Source: Thermoleophilia bacterium
GTDB lineage: Bacteria; Actinomycetota; Thermoleophilia; UBA2241
Direction of reading: 5' to 3'
Assembly: GCA_041393415.1 (NCBI GenBank)
Contig: JAWKKE010000004.1
Coordinates: 124,001-188,000 of the forward strand
DNA length: 64,000 nt
Within the stretch, counting starts at the first letter, position 1; the number at the start of each line of letters is the position of its first letter. The translations under genes were made by a program, and so were the position numbers. Shown piece after piece: positions 1 to 8,078 of this stretch. The notes under the pieces are model-generated. The model was not told the origin of the DNA. It was given only the letters and a program-made list of their open reading frames with translations, and ran no database searches.

Positions 1-1
1 C

Positions 2-577
2 GCGAGCCGCACACCGCAGCCAGGCGAGCCGGAACTGGATGAGGATGGTGTCGATCCGCACTTCTGGCTCGACCCTCAGCTCGGCATCAAGTACGTCGAG
101 AATATCGCCGCCGCTTTGAGCGCCGTCGACCCGGAGGGAGCCGACACCTACGCAGCCAACGCGCAGGCATACATCAAGCAGCTCGAAGCCGTCGACGAGG
201 AGATCCGCGCGCGGGTCGCAACCATCCCCGAAGAGCAGCGCAAGCTGATCATGAATCATGCCAGTCATGGCTACTACGCCGACGCCTACGGCTTCACCGT
301 CGTTGGGACCGTCATCCCCAGCGTAAGCACCGGCGAGAGCCCTTCGGCGCAGCAACTCACCGCGCTCACAGAGGCCATCAAGAAGAACCACGTGCGCGCA
401 ATCTTCGTCGAGCTCGGCGAAGATCCCACCCTCGCCCGCCAAATCGCCGCCGAGACGGGCATAGAAGTCGTCGACGACCTCCTCGACCACAGCCTCACTG
501 AGCCCGGCGGCGTGGCACCAACGTATATCGATCTCCTACGCTACGATACCGAGCGCATCGTCGGAGCCCTGCAGTGA
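2..577 (+). CDS. Metal ABC transporter substrate-binding protein (ZnuA/MntC-like), 5' partial
   Basis: This is the C-terminal 191 residues of an extracellular metal-binding lipoprotein of the ZnuA/TroA cluster-9 family; the start and signal peptide lie left of the window. The reading frame is open from base 2. A typical family motif, DPHFWLDPQ, is encoded near bases 55-85, and the His in it is a usual metal ligand. Further family features are a conserved His at 'NHASHGYYADAYG' and the C-terminal sequence 'VDDLLDHSL'. It ends in a TGA that overlaps the GTG of the ATPase gene (GTGA), so the two are translationally coupled. The substrate is Mn, Zn or Fe. The ATPase next door resembles Mn/Fe-type members, but the binding-site half that would settle it is missing. 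Confidence 0.9.
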   Translation, partial: ASRTPQPGEPELDEDGVDPHFWLDPQLGIKYVENIAAALSAVDPEGADTYAANAQAYIKQLEAVDEEIRARVATIPEEQRKLIMNHASHGYYADAYGFTVVGTVIPSVSTGESPSAQQLTALTEAIKKNHVRAIFVELGEDPTLARQIAAETGIEVVDDLLDHSLTEPGGVAPTYIDLLRYDTERIVGALQ

Positions 578-1443
578 GAGCACACGACTCGGCGCGCGAG
601 TCCTGTCTTTCCCTGCACGGCGTCACCGTCAGCTACAACGGCCACACCGCGCTGGACAACGTCTCCATGAACGTGCCCCACGGCGCGCAGGTTGCGATCG
701 TGGGCCCCAACGGAGCCGGCAAGTCAACGCTCTTCAAGACCATCGTCGGCCTCCTGCCGGCACGCTCCGGCACTATCTCACTGAACGGCAAGCCGCCGGG
801 GAGCAGCAAGGACCCTATCGCCTACGTGCCGCAGCGAGAAGAGATCGACTGGACCTTCCCGGTCACCGTCAGCGAAGTCGTGATGATGGGTCGCTACGGC
901 GCCATCGGTTGGATCCGACGGGCCAAGACGCGCGACCGTGAGATCGTCGCTCAGTGCCTCGACGAACTCGACATCTCCGCCCTCGCCGATCGCTCCATCG
1001 GTGAGCTTTCCGGCGGTCAACAGCAGCGCGTCTTCCTCGCTCGCGCCCTGGCACAAGAACCACACCTCCTCCTCCTGGACGAGCCCTTCACAGGTGTCGA
1101 CGCAACCGCCAAGGAAGCGCTGCTCGAGCTTCTAGAGCGGCTGCGACGTCGCGACATCACCATGCTCGTGAGCACGCACGACATCCAGACGACGGCGCAG
1201 CGCTTCGAGCACGTGGCCCTCCTGAACAGCCGGCTCGTCGCCTACGGTCCGCCGGCGCACGTATTCACCCAACAACACATCGGCGACGCTTTCGGTGGCC
1301 AAGCTCTCTTCATCGACGGCATGGTCCTGATCGACCAATGCTGTCCCGGCCACGCCGAGGGCGAAGATGCGCGTCACCACGACGAGAGCAACCCGATGGA
1401 CGCGATACACGCTCACGGCACACCACACGCCTCTCCACGCTGA
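574..1443 (+). CDS. Mn/Zn ABC transporter ATP-binding protein with His-rich tail
   Basis: This is the cytoplasmic ATPase of the metal importer, 289 residues. Visible motifs are Walker A GPNGAGKS (about residues 44-51), the Q-loop 'VPQREEIDWTFPVTV' followed by MMGRYG, the signature LSGGQQQR, Walker B LLLLDEPF and the H-loop STHD. The 'DW.FPVTV..VVMMGR' stretch is typical of Mn/Fe-type (MntB/SitB-like) ATPases, which hints at manganese or iron rather than zinc; this is inference. The GTG start overlaps the stop of the binding protein by four bases, and the TGA overlaps the permease ATG (TGATG). After the ATPase fold there is a tail of about 35 residues containing two Cys and seven His, unusual for the family and perhaps a metal sensor or chelator. 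Confidence 0.92.
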   Translation: MRAHDSARESCLSLHGVTVSYNGHTALDNVSMNVPHGAQVAIVGPNGAGKSTLFKTIVGLLPARSGTISLNGKPPGSSKDPIAYVPQREEIDWTFPVTVSEVVMMGRYGAIGWIRRAKTRDREIVAQCLDELDISALADRSIGELSGGQQQRVFLARALAQEPHLLLLDEPFTGVDATAKEALLELLERLRRRDITMLVSTHDIQTTAQRFEHVALLNSRLVAYGPPAHVFTQQHIGDAFGGQALFIDGMVLIDQCCPGHAEGEDARHHDESNPMDAIHAHGTPHASPR

Positions 1444-2288
1444 TGTCCTGGTTGGCGGAGCCCTTCACGCTCGAATTCATGCAGCGAGCGCTCGTCGCCT
1501 CATTGATCGTCGCCCTGCTGTGCTCGGTCATCGGCTGCTTCGTGGTCGTGCGCGGAATGGCGTTCCTGGGCGACGCTCTCGCGCACGCGATCCTGCCCGG
1601 AGTAGCCGTCGCATACCTGATCGACACGAGCTTGCTCGTCGGCGGCCTCGTCGCCGCACTCCTGGTCGCCATCGGTATCGGCTTCGTCACCCGTCACGCC
1701 AACTTCAAAGAAGACACGGCCATCGGCATTCTCTTCGCGGCAGCGCTGGCCCTCGGAGTCGTACTTATCAGCACCGCCGGCTCGTACGCAGTCGACCTCA
1801 CGCACATCCTGTTTGGCAACGTGCTCGGCGTCAGCAAGACCGATCTCTGGCTCACCGGCGGCATCGCCGTCGGCGTGCTTACCCTCATCGTCCTCTTCTT
1901 CAAGGAGTTCCAGCTGGTTTCATTCGATCCCGTGCTGGCGCATATGCTGGATCGCCATCCAGAACTCCTGCGCTTCCTCCTCCTCCTGCTGCTGGCGCTC
2001 ACCATCGTCGTGAGCCTGCAGACGGTCGGTGTGGGGCTGGTCGCCGCCATGCTGGTGACTCCCGCAGCAGCGGCGTACCTGCTCACGCGTCGACTCGCCA
2101 CGATGATGCTGGTATCGGCGCTGCTCGGCTGCTCGGCCAGCGTCGTCGGCCTCTACGTGAGCTACTACCTCGACGTCGCCTCCGGGGCGGCTATCGTGCT
2201 CACGGCAACCGTGCTCTTCCTCGTCGTCTTCGTGGCAGCACCAGGACGCGGGCTCCTCGCACGGCGGCTCGGGCGGCGTGCGGCGTAG
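1443..2288 (+). CDS. Mn/Zn ABC transporter permease (ABC-3 family)
   Basis: This 281-residue integral membrane protein is the channel-forming subunit of the importer. I chose the ATG at 1443, which overlaps the ATPase stop as TGATG, because the protein then begins MSWLAEPF, close to the usual start of ABC-3 permeases. A longer frame from 1338 would overlap the ATPase by 106 bases. The protein has about eight hydrophobic segments and the family sequence 'VVRGMAFLGDALAHAILPG' (about residues 35-53). It is the last gene of the operon. A GC-rich inverted repeat lies across its 3' end and it converges on the stomatin-like gene. Confidence 0.93.
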   Translation: MSWLAEPFTLEFMQRALVASLIVALLCSVIGCFVVVRGMAFLGDALAHAILPGVAVAYLIDTSLLVGGLVAALLVAIGIGFVTRHANFKEDTAIGILFAAALALGVVLISTAGSYAVDLTHILFGNVLGVSKTDLWLTGGIAVGVLTLIVLFFKEFQLVSFDPVLAHMLDRHPELLRFLLLLLLALTIVVSLQTVGVGLVAAMLVTPAAAAYLLTRRLATMMLVSALLGCSASVVGLYVSYYLDVASGAAIVLTATVLFLVVFVAAPGRGLLARRLGRRAA

Positions 2289-2302
2289 CCGACGCGCCGC
2301 CC
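2271..2302. terminator. GC-rich inverted repeat between convergent genes
   Basis: GGGCGGCG (2271-2278) pairs with CGCCGCCC (2295-2302). The stem covers the last codons of the permease gene and lies between two converging operons, so it could end transcription from either side. No T-run follows on either strand, so the call is weak. Confidence 0.35.
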
Positions 2303-2318
2303 AAGCCGCACTCCCAAA

Positions 2319-3224
2319 CTACTTGCGCCCAGACGTCTGCGACGCCGACTGACCCGCCATGGGGACGGGAGCCACCCCGGCAAGGTCACCGATGACGTTC
2401 ACCAGCTGGCCGTCCGCCGGAACGACGATCTTGGCGTTCTGCCACAGCGCCTTCTCGACTGTCTCGAGCTGACGAAGAAGCTGCGCATTGCCGATGAAGT
2501 AGTCGTTGGCGGACGAGTTGACGAGGCGGATGGCCTCGGCTTCGCCCTCGGCCTGCAGGATCTTGGCCTGCTTGACACCCTCGGCTTGCTTGATGCTGGC
2601 GCGCCGCTCACCGTCTGCCTGAGTCTCTCGCGCGGTGGCATAGTCGATGGCGGCGATCTTCTCATTCTCAGCCTTGACGACCTTGTTCATCGTCTCTTGG
2701 ACGTCGCCGGGTGGATCGATCTCCTTGAGCTCCGTACGAAGAATCTCGATTCCCCAGCTCGCCGTCTCCACTTTCAGCGTCGAGCGCAGCTCCTCGTTGA
2801 TGCGCCCACGCTCACTGTTCGCCGACTTAAGCGTCATCGTACCGATGATATTGCGCAGAGTCGTACGCGCCAGATTGACGATCTGGTTCTCGTAGTCCAT
2901 CACGTTGTACTGCGATGCCTTGACGTTCTCTTCATCAGGCTTGACTTTGAGATACACCTGAGCATCGACTCTGGCATTCAGGTTGTCGTTGGTGATGATG
3001 GTCTGCGGCTGCGCTTCGACGAGCACCTCACGAATATCGACTCGATACATATGCTCAACGCCAGGAATGATGACGTGAAAGCCAGGGTTTGCGTAGCGGT
3101 TGTACTTGCCGAAGCGCTCGACCAATCCGCGATGTGTCGGTCGCACGATGCGGATGCCCATCGACAGCACGACCGCGATAGCGACAATGACAATTAGAGC
3201 GAGAATCATCCCCACAGTTCCCAT
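2319..3224 (-). CDS. SPFH/band-7 (stomatin/prohibitin-like) membrane protein
   Basis: This is a 301-residue SPFH-domain protein of the slipin/stomatin type. These form oligomeric scaffolds in membranes and often act with NfeD-type partners in membrane quality control. The start at 3224 (MGTVGMILAL) has a strong ribosome site, AAGGAGAA, eight bases upstream; a longer frame to 3299 lacks one. Residues about 5-24 are a single membrane segment, followed by the band-7 start 'RPTHRGLVERFGKY' and 'PGFHVIIPGVE'. The central helical stretch 'ADGERRASIKQAEG..QAKILQAEGEAEAI' is the expected coiled coil. No NfeD partner lies beside it. Two near-palindromes upstream (3277-3325) may be operators. The gene is monocistronic as far as I can see. 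Confidence 0.88.
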   Translation of the reverse strand: MGTVGMILALIVIVAIAVVLSMGIRIVRPTHRGLVERFGKYNRYANPGFHVIIPGVEHMYRVDIREVLVEAQPQTIITNDNLNARVDAQVYLKVKPDEENVKASQYNVMDYENQIVNLARTTLRNIIGTMTLKSANSERGRINEELRSTLKVETASWGIEILRTELKEIDPPGDVQETMNKVVKAENEKIAAIDYATARETQADGERRASIKQAEGVKQAKILQAEGEAEAIRLVNSSANDYFIGNAQLLRQLETVEKALWQNAKIVVPADGQLVNVIGDLAGVAPVPMAGQSASQTSGRK

Positions 3225-3276
3225 GTGTTCTCCTTGCGCCTTGATCGCTTGGGATCGTGAACGCTTTCTGTTTCGC

Positions 3277-3325
3277 CTACTCGTACGGGTAGACATCACA
3301 TCTTGGGCGAATTACCCGCACGGGT
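3277..3325. promoter_or_regulatory. Two near-palindromes upstream of the SPFH gene
   Basis: CTACTCGTACGGGTAG (3277-3292, one mismatch between the 7-bp arms) and ACCCGCACGGGT (3314-3325, arms ACCCG/CGGGT) both contain ACGGGT. Their centres are 35 bp apart, 60-95 bp upstream of the SPFH start. They could bind a dimeric regulator. No -35/-10 pair is obvious. Confidence 0.3.
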
Positions 3326-3424
3326 CAGGATTCGAAACACAGCTGCGACGTGGGTCGCGCTGCGATCGACGGGCCACACATCACCAGCGCAAAGAGGAAA
3401 CTGCCTGCACATCGCGCCAAACTC

Positions 3425-3513
3425 TGGTGCCGAAGGCGGGAATCGAACCCGCACGCCCCGTGAAGGGCAGAGGATTTTAAGTCCCCGGCGTCTGCCAGTT
3501 CCGCCACTTCGGC
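3425..3513 (-). tRNA. tRNA-Leu (UAA anticodon)
   Basis: Read on the minus strand the gene starts GCCGAAGTGGCGG at 3513 and ends CTTCGGC plus discriminator A at 3428, with CCA encoded at 3427-3425. The 7-bp acceptor stem pairs perfectly. The anticodon loop CTTAAAA gives UAA, and the T-arm GCGGGTTCGAATCCCGC is intact. The long variable arm (TGCCCTTCACGGGGCG) is that of a class II tRNA, as expected for Leu. A -10 box, TATACT, lies 10 bases upstream, so it probably has its own promoter just after ppx. Confidence 0.97.
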
Positions 3514-3522
3514 ACGATTGGC

Positions 3523-3528
3523 AGTATA
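3523..3528 (-). promoter_or_regulatory. -10 box for tRNA-Leu
   Basis: TATACT on the minus strand lies between the ppx stop (3535) and the tRNA 5' end (3513). The spacing would put the transcript start within a few bases of the mature tRNA. The -35 region would lie inside ppx and has no good match. Confidence 0.45.
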
Positions 3529-3534
3529 CCCCGC

Positions 3535-4488
3535 TCAGTCGGCCGTCGACGCTGCCAGGGACCCCTCTGCCAGCGCGAGCGCAGCACCCTCCAGAAGGTC
3601 CGCCTCGCTGCAGCGGACGGCATCCAGCGAGAAGGCGCGGCAGGCTTCGCGAGCGATCACCGCGCCGGCGATGATGACATCCTCGCGACCCGCTTGAATC
3701 CCGGCAAGCCGCGCGCGCTGCGCATGCGTGAGTCCGACAAAGCGCGCCAGCGAAGCCTCGATGTCCGCGAGCGTGAGCACATGACCGTGCACAAGCTCGG
3801 GTTGGTACACCGTCAACGCCAGTTTGTGAGCGACGAGCGTCGTGTAGGTGCCGGCCACCCCAACGGCGGCGGCTACGCCGTTGCGAACCGCCGCCGGCAC
3901 GTTGCCGGCGATCGTTCCCGCGACGAAATCGGAGAGCGCCGTGAGCTCCCCTGGTAACGGCGGATCGTGGCGAATGAAGCGCTCCGTAAGCCGCACCGCG
4001 CCCACGTCGAGACTGCGCACAAATGAGGGCGCGCCACCGGGTGCGCCAATCGCGAATTCGGTGCTTCCGCCGCCGATGTCGATGAGAACGAGCTTCCCCG
4101 ACGCGCTCGTGGCGGCAAGTTCCGCCGTACCACCGCGAAAGGCGAGTGCCGCCTCTTCCTCGCCGCGCAACACACGCGACGGCATGCCGTACTCACGCTC
4201 GACGGCGGCGAGAAACGCGGCACCGTCGCGTGCGTCACGCAGCACGCTCGTCGCGATCAACAGGCGGCGCTCGGGAGAGAAACGCCTGAGCTCAGCGGCG
4301 TAGCCGGCGAGACACGCGCGAGTACGCTCGATCGCCGCCGGACGCAGGCGGCGATCTTCATCGACTCCTTCCCCGAGACGCACCACCGTAGTCTGCCGGA
4401 CGTGCGCGCGAACTTCACTGGCGCCGGCAACCGTGGCGAGGAATAGACGACAGGTGTTCGTCCCGAGGTCGACGATGGCGACCTTCAC
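3535..4488 (-). CDS. ppx: Exopolyphosphatase / (p)ppGpp 5'-phosphatase family (Ppx/GppA)
   Basis: This 317-residue protein belongs to the Ppx/GppA branch of the sugar kinase/actin ATPase superfamily; members remove terminal phosphate from polyphosphate or convert pppGpp to ppGpp. Phosphate-binding motif 1, DLGTNTCRL, is at residues 7-15, and phosphate 2, DIGGGSTEF, at 137-145. It is the short two-domain form, like the mycobacterial Ppx1/Ppx2 and unlike the four-domain enterobacterial enzymes. Its ATG overlaps the TGA of the DUF501 gene (ATGA), so it is coupled to ftsB-DUF501, the order known from Actinomycetota. The polyphosphate versus pppGpp preference cannot be told from the sequence. Confidence 0.92.
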   Translation of the reverse strand: MKVAIVDLGTNTCRLFLATVAGASEVRAHVRQTTVVRLGEGVDEDRRLRPAAIERTRACLAGYAAELRRFSPERRLLIATSVLRDARDGAAFLAAVEREYGMPSRVLRGEEEAALAFRGGTAELAATSASGKLVLIDIGGGSTEFAIGAPGGAPSFVRSLDVGAVRLTERFIRHDPPLPGELTALSDFVAGTIAGNVPAAVRNGVAAAVGVAGTYTTLVAHKLALTVYQPELVHGHVLTLADIEASLARFVGLTHAQRARLAGIQAGREDVIIAGAVIAREACRAFSLDAVRCSEADLLEGAALALAEGSLAASTAD

Positions 4489-5036
4489 GAGTCACCTCCA
4501 CCGACCTCAGCACAGCGGCGATCGGTGCACCAGAAGGCTTCCAGTTCGGCGATCACCGCCTCACCGAACGCATACCCCGGACAGGCGAACGCGTGCGCAA
4601 CGTGGGCGTGCAAGCACTTCACCGCCAGCGGATCGGCTACGCCGGCGACGCCACCGGCGAGACTGCGCCCACTGACTACGTGCAAGCCGTGCTCGTCGAG
4701 GAGTGCAACGCGGCGGCGGACCGATGCTTTCGCCGCCGCCTCAACGGAGGCACTCAGTACAGACGAATCGAGGAGTTGTCTCGTCCAGCGCCGCACCCCC
4801 CCGGTGCCCTCAAGCCGGCTCACCGCCGCCACGAGCGTGGGGCAGGTGCAGTAGTACAGCGTTGGGAACGGCCTGCCCTCGCGGTCGGCCGGGAGACACT
4901 CAACGACCGCCGGGCACCCCCATGGACAGACGGCAACGATGCGGCTCATCGCCTGCGGCTCGCGACCGATCTGCCGTGCCACGATCGCCAAGTCCTCGCC
5001 GCCGACGACTGCGTTCGAGCCCGCGGGCGCCTCCAT
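4485..5036 (-). CDS. DUF501 family protein
   Basis: This 183-residue protein has unknown biochemical function and is conserved in Actinomycetota between ftsB and ppx (as Rv1025 in M. tuberculosis). The family core 'IVARQIGREPQAMSRIVAVCPWGCPAVVEC' near residues 18-47 is present, and so is 'PFPTLYYCTCPTLVAAVSRLEGTGGVR'. Several conserved Cys (CPWGC, CTC, and a C-terminal 'FWCTDRRCAEV') suggest metal or iron-sulfur binding, which I infer only. GTG at 5039 is directly followed by ATG at 5036 and either may be the start. Neither has a good ribosome site, and both sit a few bases after the ftsB stop, which points to coupled translation. Confidence 0.85.
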   Translation of the reverse strand: MEAPAGSNAVVGGEDLAIVARQIGREPQAMSRIVAVCPWGCPAVVECLPADREGRPFPTLYYCTCPTLVAAVSRLEGTGGVRRWTRQLLDSSVLSASVEAAAKASVRRRVALLDEHGLHVVSGRSLAGGVAGVADPLAVKCLHAHVAHAFACPGYAFGEAVIAELEAFWCTDRRCAEVGGGDS

Positions 5037-5041
5037 CACAG

Positions 5042-5515
5042 TCAGTTCAGGAGCGTGCGCCAGAGATCCTCCACGCGATCGAGCGCGGAGATGGAGTCAG
5101 CCTGCGGCGTTTCCCCGGCCAACGCGGCGTCCTCTGCCTCGCGTCCCGGTAGCCCCTTGATGACGAAGACCTGCGTGTCCGGCGGCACAAGCATCGATCC
5201 CGCCAATGCCTGCTGGCCGATGTAGCTGTCGCTGCTCAGCAGTTCCACCTCGTGATTGAGCGCGGTGTTGTCAGCTTGCGCCGCGTCGAGCGCTGCCGTC
5301 GCCTGCTGGTAGCGATCTTGCTGCGCGAAGAACTCGCGCAGCGGACCGAGGTAGAAGGCGGCGGCAATCAGGACGAGGACCAGCGCGAGGAGCCGGCCGA
5401 TGTGCAGCTGGGGACGTCGGTTCGCCCCACGGAGGGGTTGCTTCCCACGCCGTGAGTTGACCGGCCGTCGTGCTGTGGTCGCCGCTGCCAGCTTGCTTCC
5501 TTTGCTTCGCCGCAC
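5042..5515 (-). CDS. ftsB: Septum formation initiator (FtsB/DivIC) family protein
   Basis: This 157-residue bitopic membrane protein resembles FtsB/DivIC, which joins FtsL and FtsQ in the divisome. It has a basic N-terminus (residues 1-38), one membrane span (about 40-57) and a predicted coiled coil right after it (about 62-97: 'QQDRYQQATAALDAAQADN'). The C-terminal part 'GMLVPPDTQVFVIKG'-like segment matches the extracellular part of actinobacterial homologues. The position between eno and the DUF501 gene is the conserved actinobacterial one. The GTG start at 5515 is supported only by frame; an AGGAGGG lies too far upstream to serve it, so the true start is uncertain. Confidence 0.85.
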   Translation of the reverse strand: MRRSKGSKLAAATTARRPVNSRRGKQPLRGANRRPQLHIGRLLALVLVLIAAAFYLGPLREFFAQQDRYQQATAALDAAQADNTALNHEVELLSSDSYIGQQALAGSMLVPPDTQVFVIKGLPGREAEDAALAGETPQADSISALDRVEDLWRTLLN

Positions 5516-5586
5516 GGCCAGGCATGAACCCGACCGCCCTCCTAGCTAGGTTCGCGCCGTCCCCAGCGCGTCCCTTCCCGACCGCG

Positions 5587-6870
5587 CTACTTCTTGAGAT
5601 TGTAGAACGCGCTCATGCCCGGGTAGTACGCGATCTCGCCCAGCATCTCCTCGATCCGCAGAAGCTGGTTGTACTTCGCCACTCGATCACTGCGCGCCGG
5701 CGCACCACTCTTGATCTGGCCGGCGTTCGTCGCCACGGCAAGATCGGCGAGCGTCGTGTCCTCGGTCTCGCCGGAGCGATGCGAGCAAACCGCCGTCCAC
5801 CCCGCCCGCTTGGCCATCTCGATGCAATCAAGCGTCTCGCTCAGCGTGCCGATCTGATTGAGCTTGATGAGGACGGCGTTGGCGCTTCCGAGCGCAATGC
5901 CGCGCGCGAGCCGTTCGGTGTTGGTCACGAAGAGATCGTCGCCGACGATTTGCACGCGATCGCCCAGCTTCTGCGTCATAAGCTTGAAGCCGTCCCAGTC
6001 GTCCTCGGCAAGCCCGTCCTCGATGCTGATGATCGGGTACTTGTCGCAGAGAGCGACATAGTAGTCGACCATCTCCGCCGACGAGAGACTGCGCCCCTCA
6101 CCCGTCAGAACGTACTTGCCGTCAGCGTAGAAGCTGGAGGCAGCGGGGTCGAGGGCAATGCGCACGTCCTCGCCTGAGTCGTAGCCCGCGGCCGCTACGG
6201 CCTCCATAATCACCTGGATGGCTTCTTCATTGGACGAGAGATTGGGGGCGAAGCCGCCTTCGTCGCCGACCGCGGTGCTCAGGCCATTCTCCTTGAGCAC
6301 TCCCTTGAGCGCGTGGTAGACCTCGGCGCAGACGCGCAGCGCCTCCTCGAAGGACTCCGCGCCGACCGGCATAACCATGAACTCCTGCAAGTCGACGTTG
6401 TTGTCAGCGTGCTTGCCGCCGTTCATGATGTTCATCATGGGCACGGGCAACTGGTGGGCGTTGCAGCCACCGATGTACTGATACAGCGGCAACTCCATCG
6501 CCGCCGCGGCCGCATATGCAGTCGCCAAAGAAACCCCGAGGATGGCATTCGCACCCAAGTTGGCCTTGTTGGGCGTACCGTCGAGCTCGATCAACATGCG
6601 ATCGACGAGCCGCTGATCGGTGGCATCAAGCCCTAGAAGCTCCTCGGCGATCACGCTGTTGACGTTGTCGACCGCCTGGCGCACACCTTTGCCGCAGTAC
6701 TCGCCACCGTCATCGCGGAGCTCCACCGCTTCGTACTCGCCGGTCGAGGCTCCCGAGGGAACGGCGGCACGCCCCACGGTGCCCGATTCGAGCTCGACCT
6801 CAACCTCGACCGTCGGGTTGCCGCGCGAGTCGAGAATCTGCCTGGCGACGATGTCGACGATGGTGGTCAT
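5587..6870 (-). CDS. eno: Enolase (phosphopyruvate hydratase)
   Basis: Glycolytic enolase (2-phosphoglycerate to phosphoenolpyruvate), 427 residues, of normal length. The start at 6870 (MTTIVDIVARQILDSRGNPT) has GGGGAG just upstream; a frame extended to 6930 would overlap mazG. Motifs include 'SGASTGEYEAVELRD', the Mg ligands in 'IALDPAASSFY', 'ISIEDGLAEDDWDG' and 'IVGDDLFVTN', the catalytic Lys in 'LIKLNQIGTL' and the signature 'SHRSGETEDT'. It follows mazG by 16 bases and is probably cotranscribed with mfd, the PPIase gene and mazG. Confidence 0.98.
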   Translation of the reverse strand: MTTIVDIVARQILDSRGNPTVEVEVELESGTVGRAAVPSGASTGEYEAVELRDDGGEYCGKGVRQAVDNVNSVIAEELLGLDATDQRLVDRMLIELDGTPNKANLGANAILGVSLATAYAAAAAMELPLYQYIGGCNAHQLPVPMMNIMNGGKHADNNVDLQEFMVMPVGAESFEEALRVCAEVYHALKGVLKENGLSTAVGDEGGFAPNLSSNEEAIQVIMEAVAAAGYDSGEDVRIALDPAASSFYADGKYVLTGEGRSLSSAEMVDYYVALCDKYPIISIEDGLAEDDWDGFKLMTQKLGDRVQIVGDDLFVTNTERLARGIALGSANAVLIKLNQIGTLSETLDCIEMAKRAGWTAVCSHRSGETEDTTLADLAVATNAGQIKSGAPARSDRVAKYNQLLRIEEMLGEIAYYPGMSAFYNLKK

Positions 6871-6886
6871 GCTTCTCCCCTCTGAT

Positions 6887-8050
6887 TCACTGCCCAGGGT
6901 CGGCGGCCGCCGGCTCCCCAGCCTTGGCACGCAGGTAGTAGGACTCCTGATCGTTCAAGTCTAACGCAGACCACTCGCGGCCCTCGTTGGCCGCCAGACT
7001 CGCAGCCGCGGTAACACGTCGCTCAAAGCGTCGCGAGGTCTCGCGGAGCGCCAACTCCGGATCGACGTGGAGAAGACGGGCTACGTTGACCGTCGCGAAC
7101 AAGAGATCGCCGATCTCGTGCTTGACACGAGGGTCATGGCGGTCGGGGTCGCGCACACCGTCAACCGCTAAGTTCGCCGCCTCGGCAAACAGCTCCGCCA
7201 GTTCGTCATGCTCCTCAGCGATCTTGTGGAACGCCTCGGCCGCGGTGCCCCAATCGAACCCCACGGCGCTTGCCCGCTGCTGCATCTTGCGCGCGTGCAG
7301 GATGGCCGGCGCGCGACGCGGCACATCGTGAAAGATGCCCCGACGCCCCTCCTGCTCCACTTTGATGCGCTCCCAGCGCCCTTTGACCTCGGCAGCAGTC
7401 TCGGCAACGGCGTCGGCAAAGATGTGTGGATGGCGCCGGATGAGCTTGGCCTCGATCTCATACGCGACGAGGCCCAAGTCGCCGGCGTCCTGTTCGTCGA
7501 GCATCAGGGAGAGCAGAACGACCTGTAACAACAGGTCGCCGAGCTCGCCCCGCTGAGCGATCAGATCGTCGTCCGCAATAGTGTCGGCGAGTTCGTACAC
7601 TTCTTCGACCGTATAGGCGATGATGTCGCGCGGCGTCTGCTCGCGATCCCACGGACAGCGCAGGCGCAAGACGTCGACGATGCTCTTCAGCGAGGCAAGT
7701 TCCTGCCCGACAAGGGCCGCACCAAACGAAGCATCGTCGGGCACGGTCACGATCGGAGTGTGCGCCCAGGCGCGCACCAGCCGCGCCAAGCGCGGCCCCT
7801 GCGCGCCCGCCAGTCCCACCTTCACGTCCTCGTCCGCCAACCGCGTCAGAAGCACGCCAACGTCGTCGACATCGACGGCGACCACATGCAACGTGCCGCC
7901 GCCGAGCGTGACCGCCTCGCCGAGAAGGGCGTGCATGTCGTCGTCCAATCCCTCGGGAACGACGACGGCGCCGCCGCCGGCCAGTGCCCGCAATGAAGCT
8001 GCGGGCACCAATCCGGCGGCGGCGCCGATGTACACAAGCGTCAGGCCCAT
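6887..8050 (-). CDS. mazG: Nucleoside triphosphate pyrophosphohydrolase MazG with an extra N-terminal domain
   Basis: MazG hydrolyses (d)NTPs to monophosphates and removes aberrant nucleotides. The MazG core starts near residue 120: 'LRLRCPWDREQTP' (CPWD at 132-135), the Mg-binding EExxE (149-153) and ELGD (169-172). A second MazG half follows near the C-terminus ('HEIGDLLFATVNVARLLHVDPELAL'). The first 115 residues are not MazG. They begin 'MGLTLVYIGAAAGLVPAASL', which looks like a shrunken form of the tetrapyrrole-methylase domain fused to MazG in YabN proteins, but most of that domain is missing. It lies in the conserved mfd-mazG-eno order. No clear ribosome site is visible at the ATG (8050). 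Confidence 0.9.
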   Translation of the reverse strand: MGLTLVYIGAAAGLVPAASLRALAGGGAVVVPEGLDDDMHALLGEAVTLGGGTLHVVAVDVDDVGVLLTRLADEDVKVGLAGAQGPRLARLVRAWAHTPIVTVPDDASFGAALVGQELASLKSIVDVLRLRCPWDREQTPRDIIAYTVEEVYELADTIADDDLIAQRGELGDLLLQVVLLSLMLDEQDAGDLGLVAYEIEAKLIRRHPHIFADAVAETAAEVKGRWERIKVEQEGRRGIFHDVPRRAPAILHARKMQQRASAVGFDWGTAAEAFHKIAEEHDELAELFAEAANLAVDGVRDPDRHDPRVKHEIGDLLFATVNVARLLHVDPELALRETSRRFERRVTAAASLAANEGREWSALDLNDQESYYLRAKAGEPAAADPGQ

Positions 8051-8078
8051 GGATTCTAGGCCCGTATCGTCACGATGC

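Noticed and set aside
5470..5530. Good ribosome site (AGGAGGG) before an ATG in another frame upstream of ftsB
   Set aside because: The ATG is one frame off ftsB and its own product is an Arg-rich shadow. A frameshift in ftsB is possible, but the FtsB product looks complete, so I did not call one.
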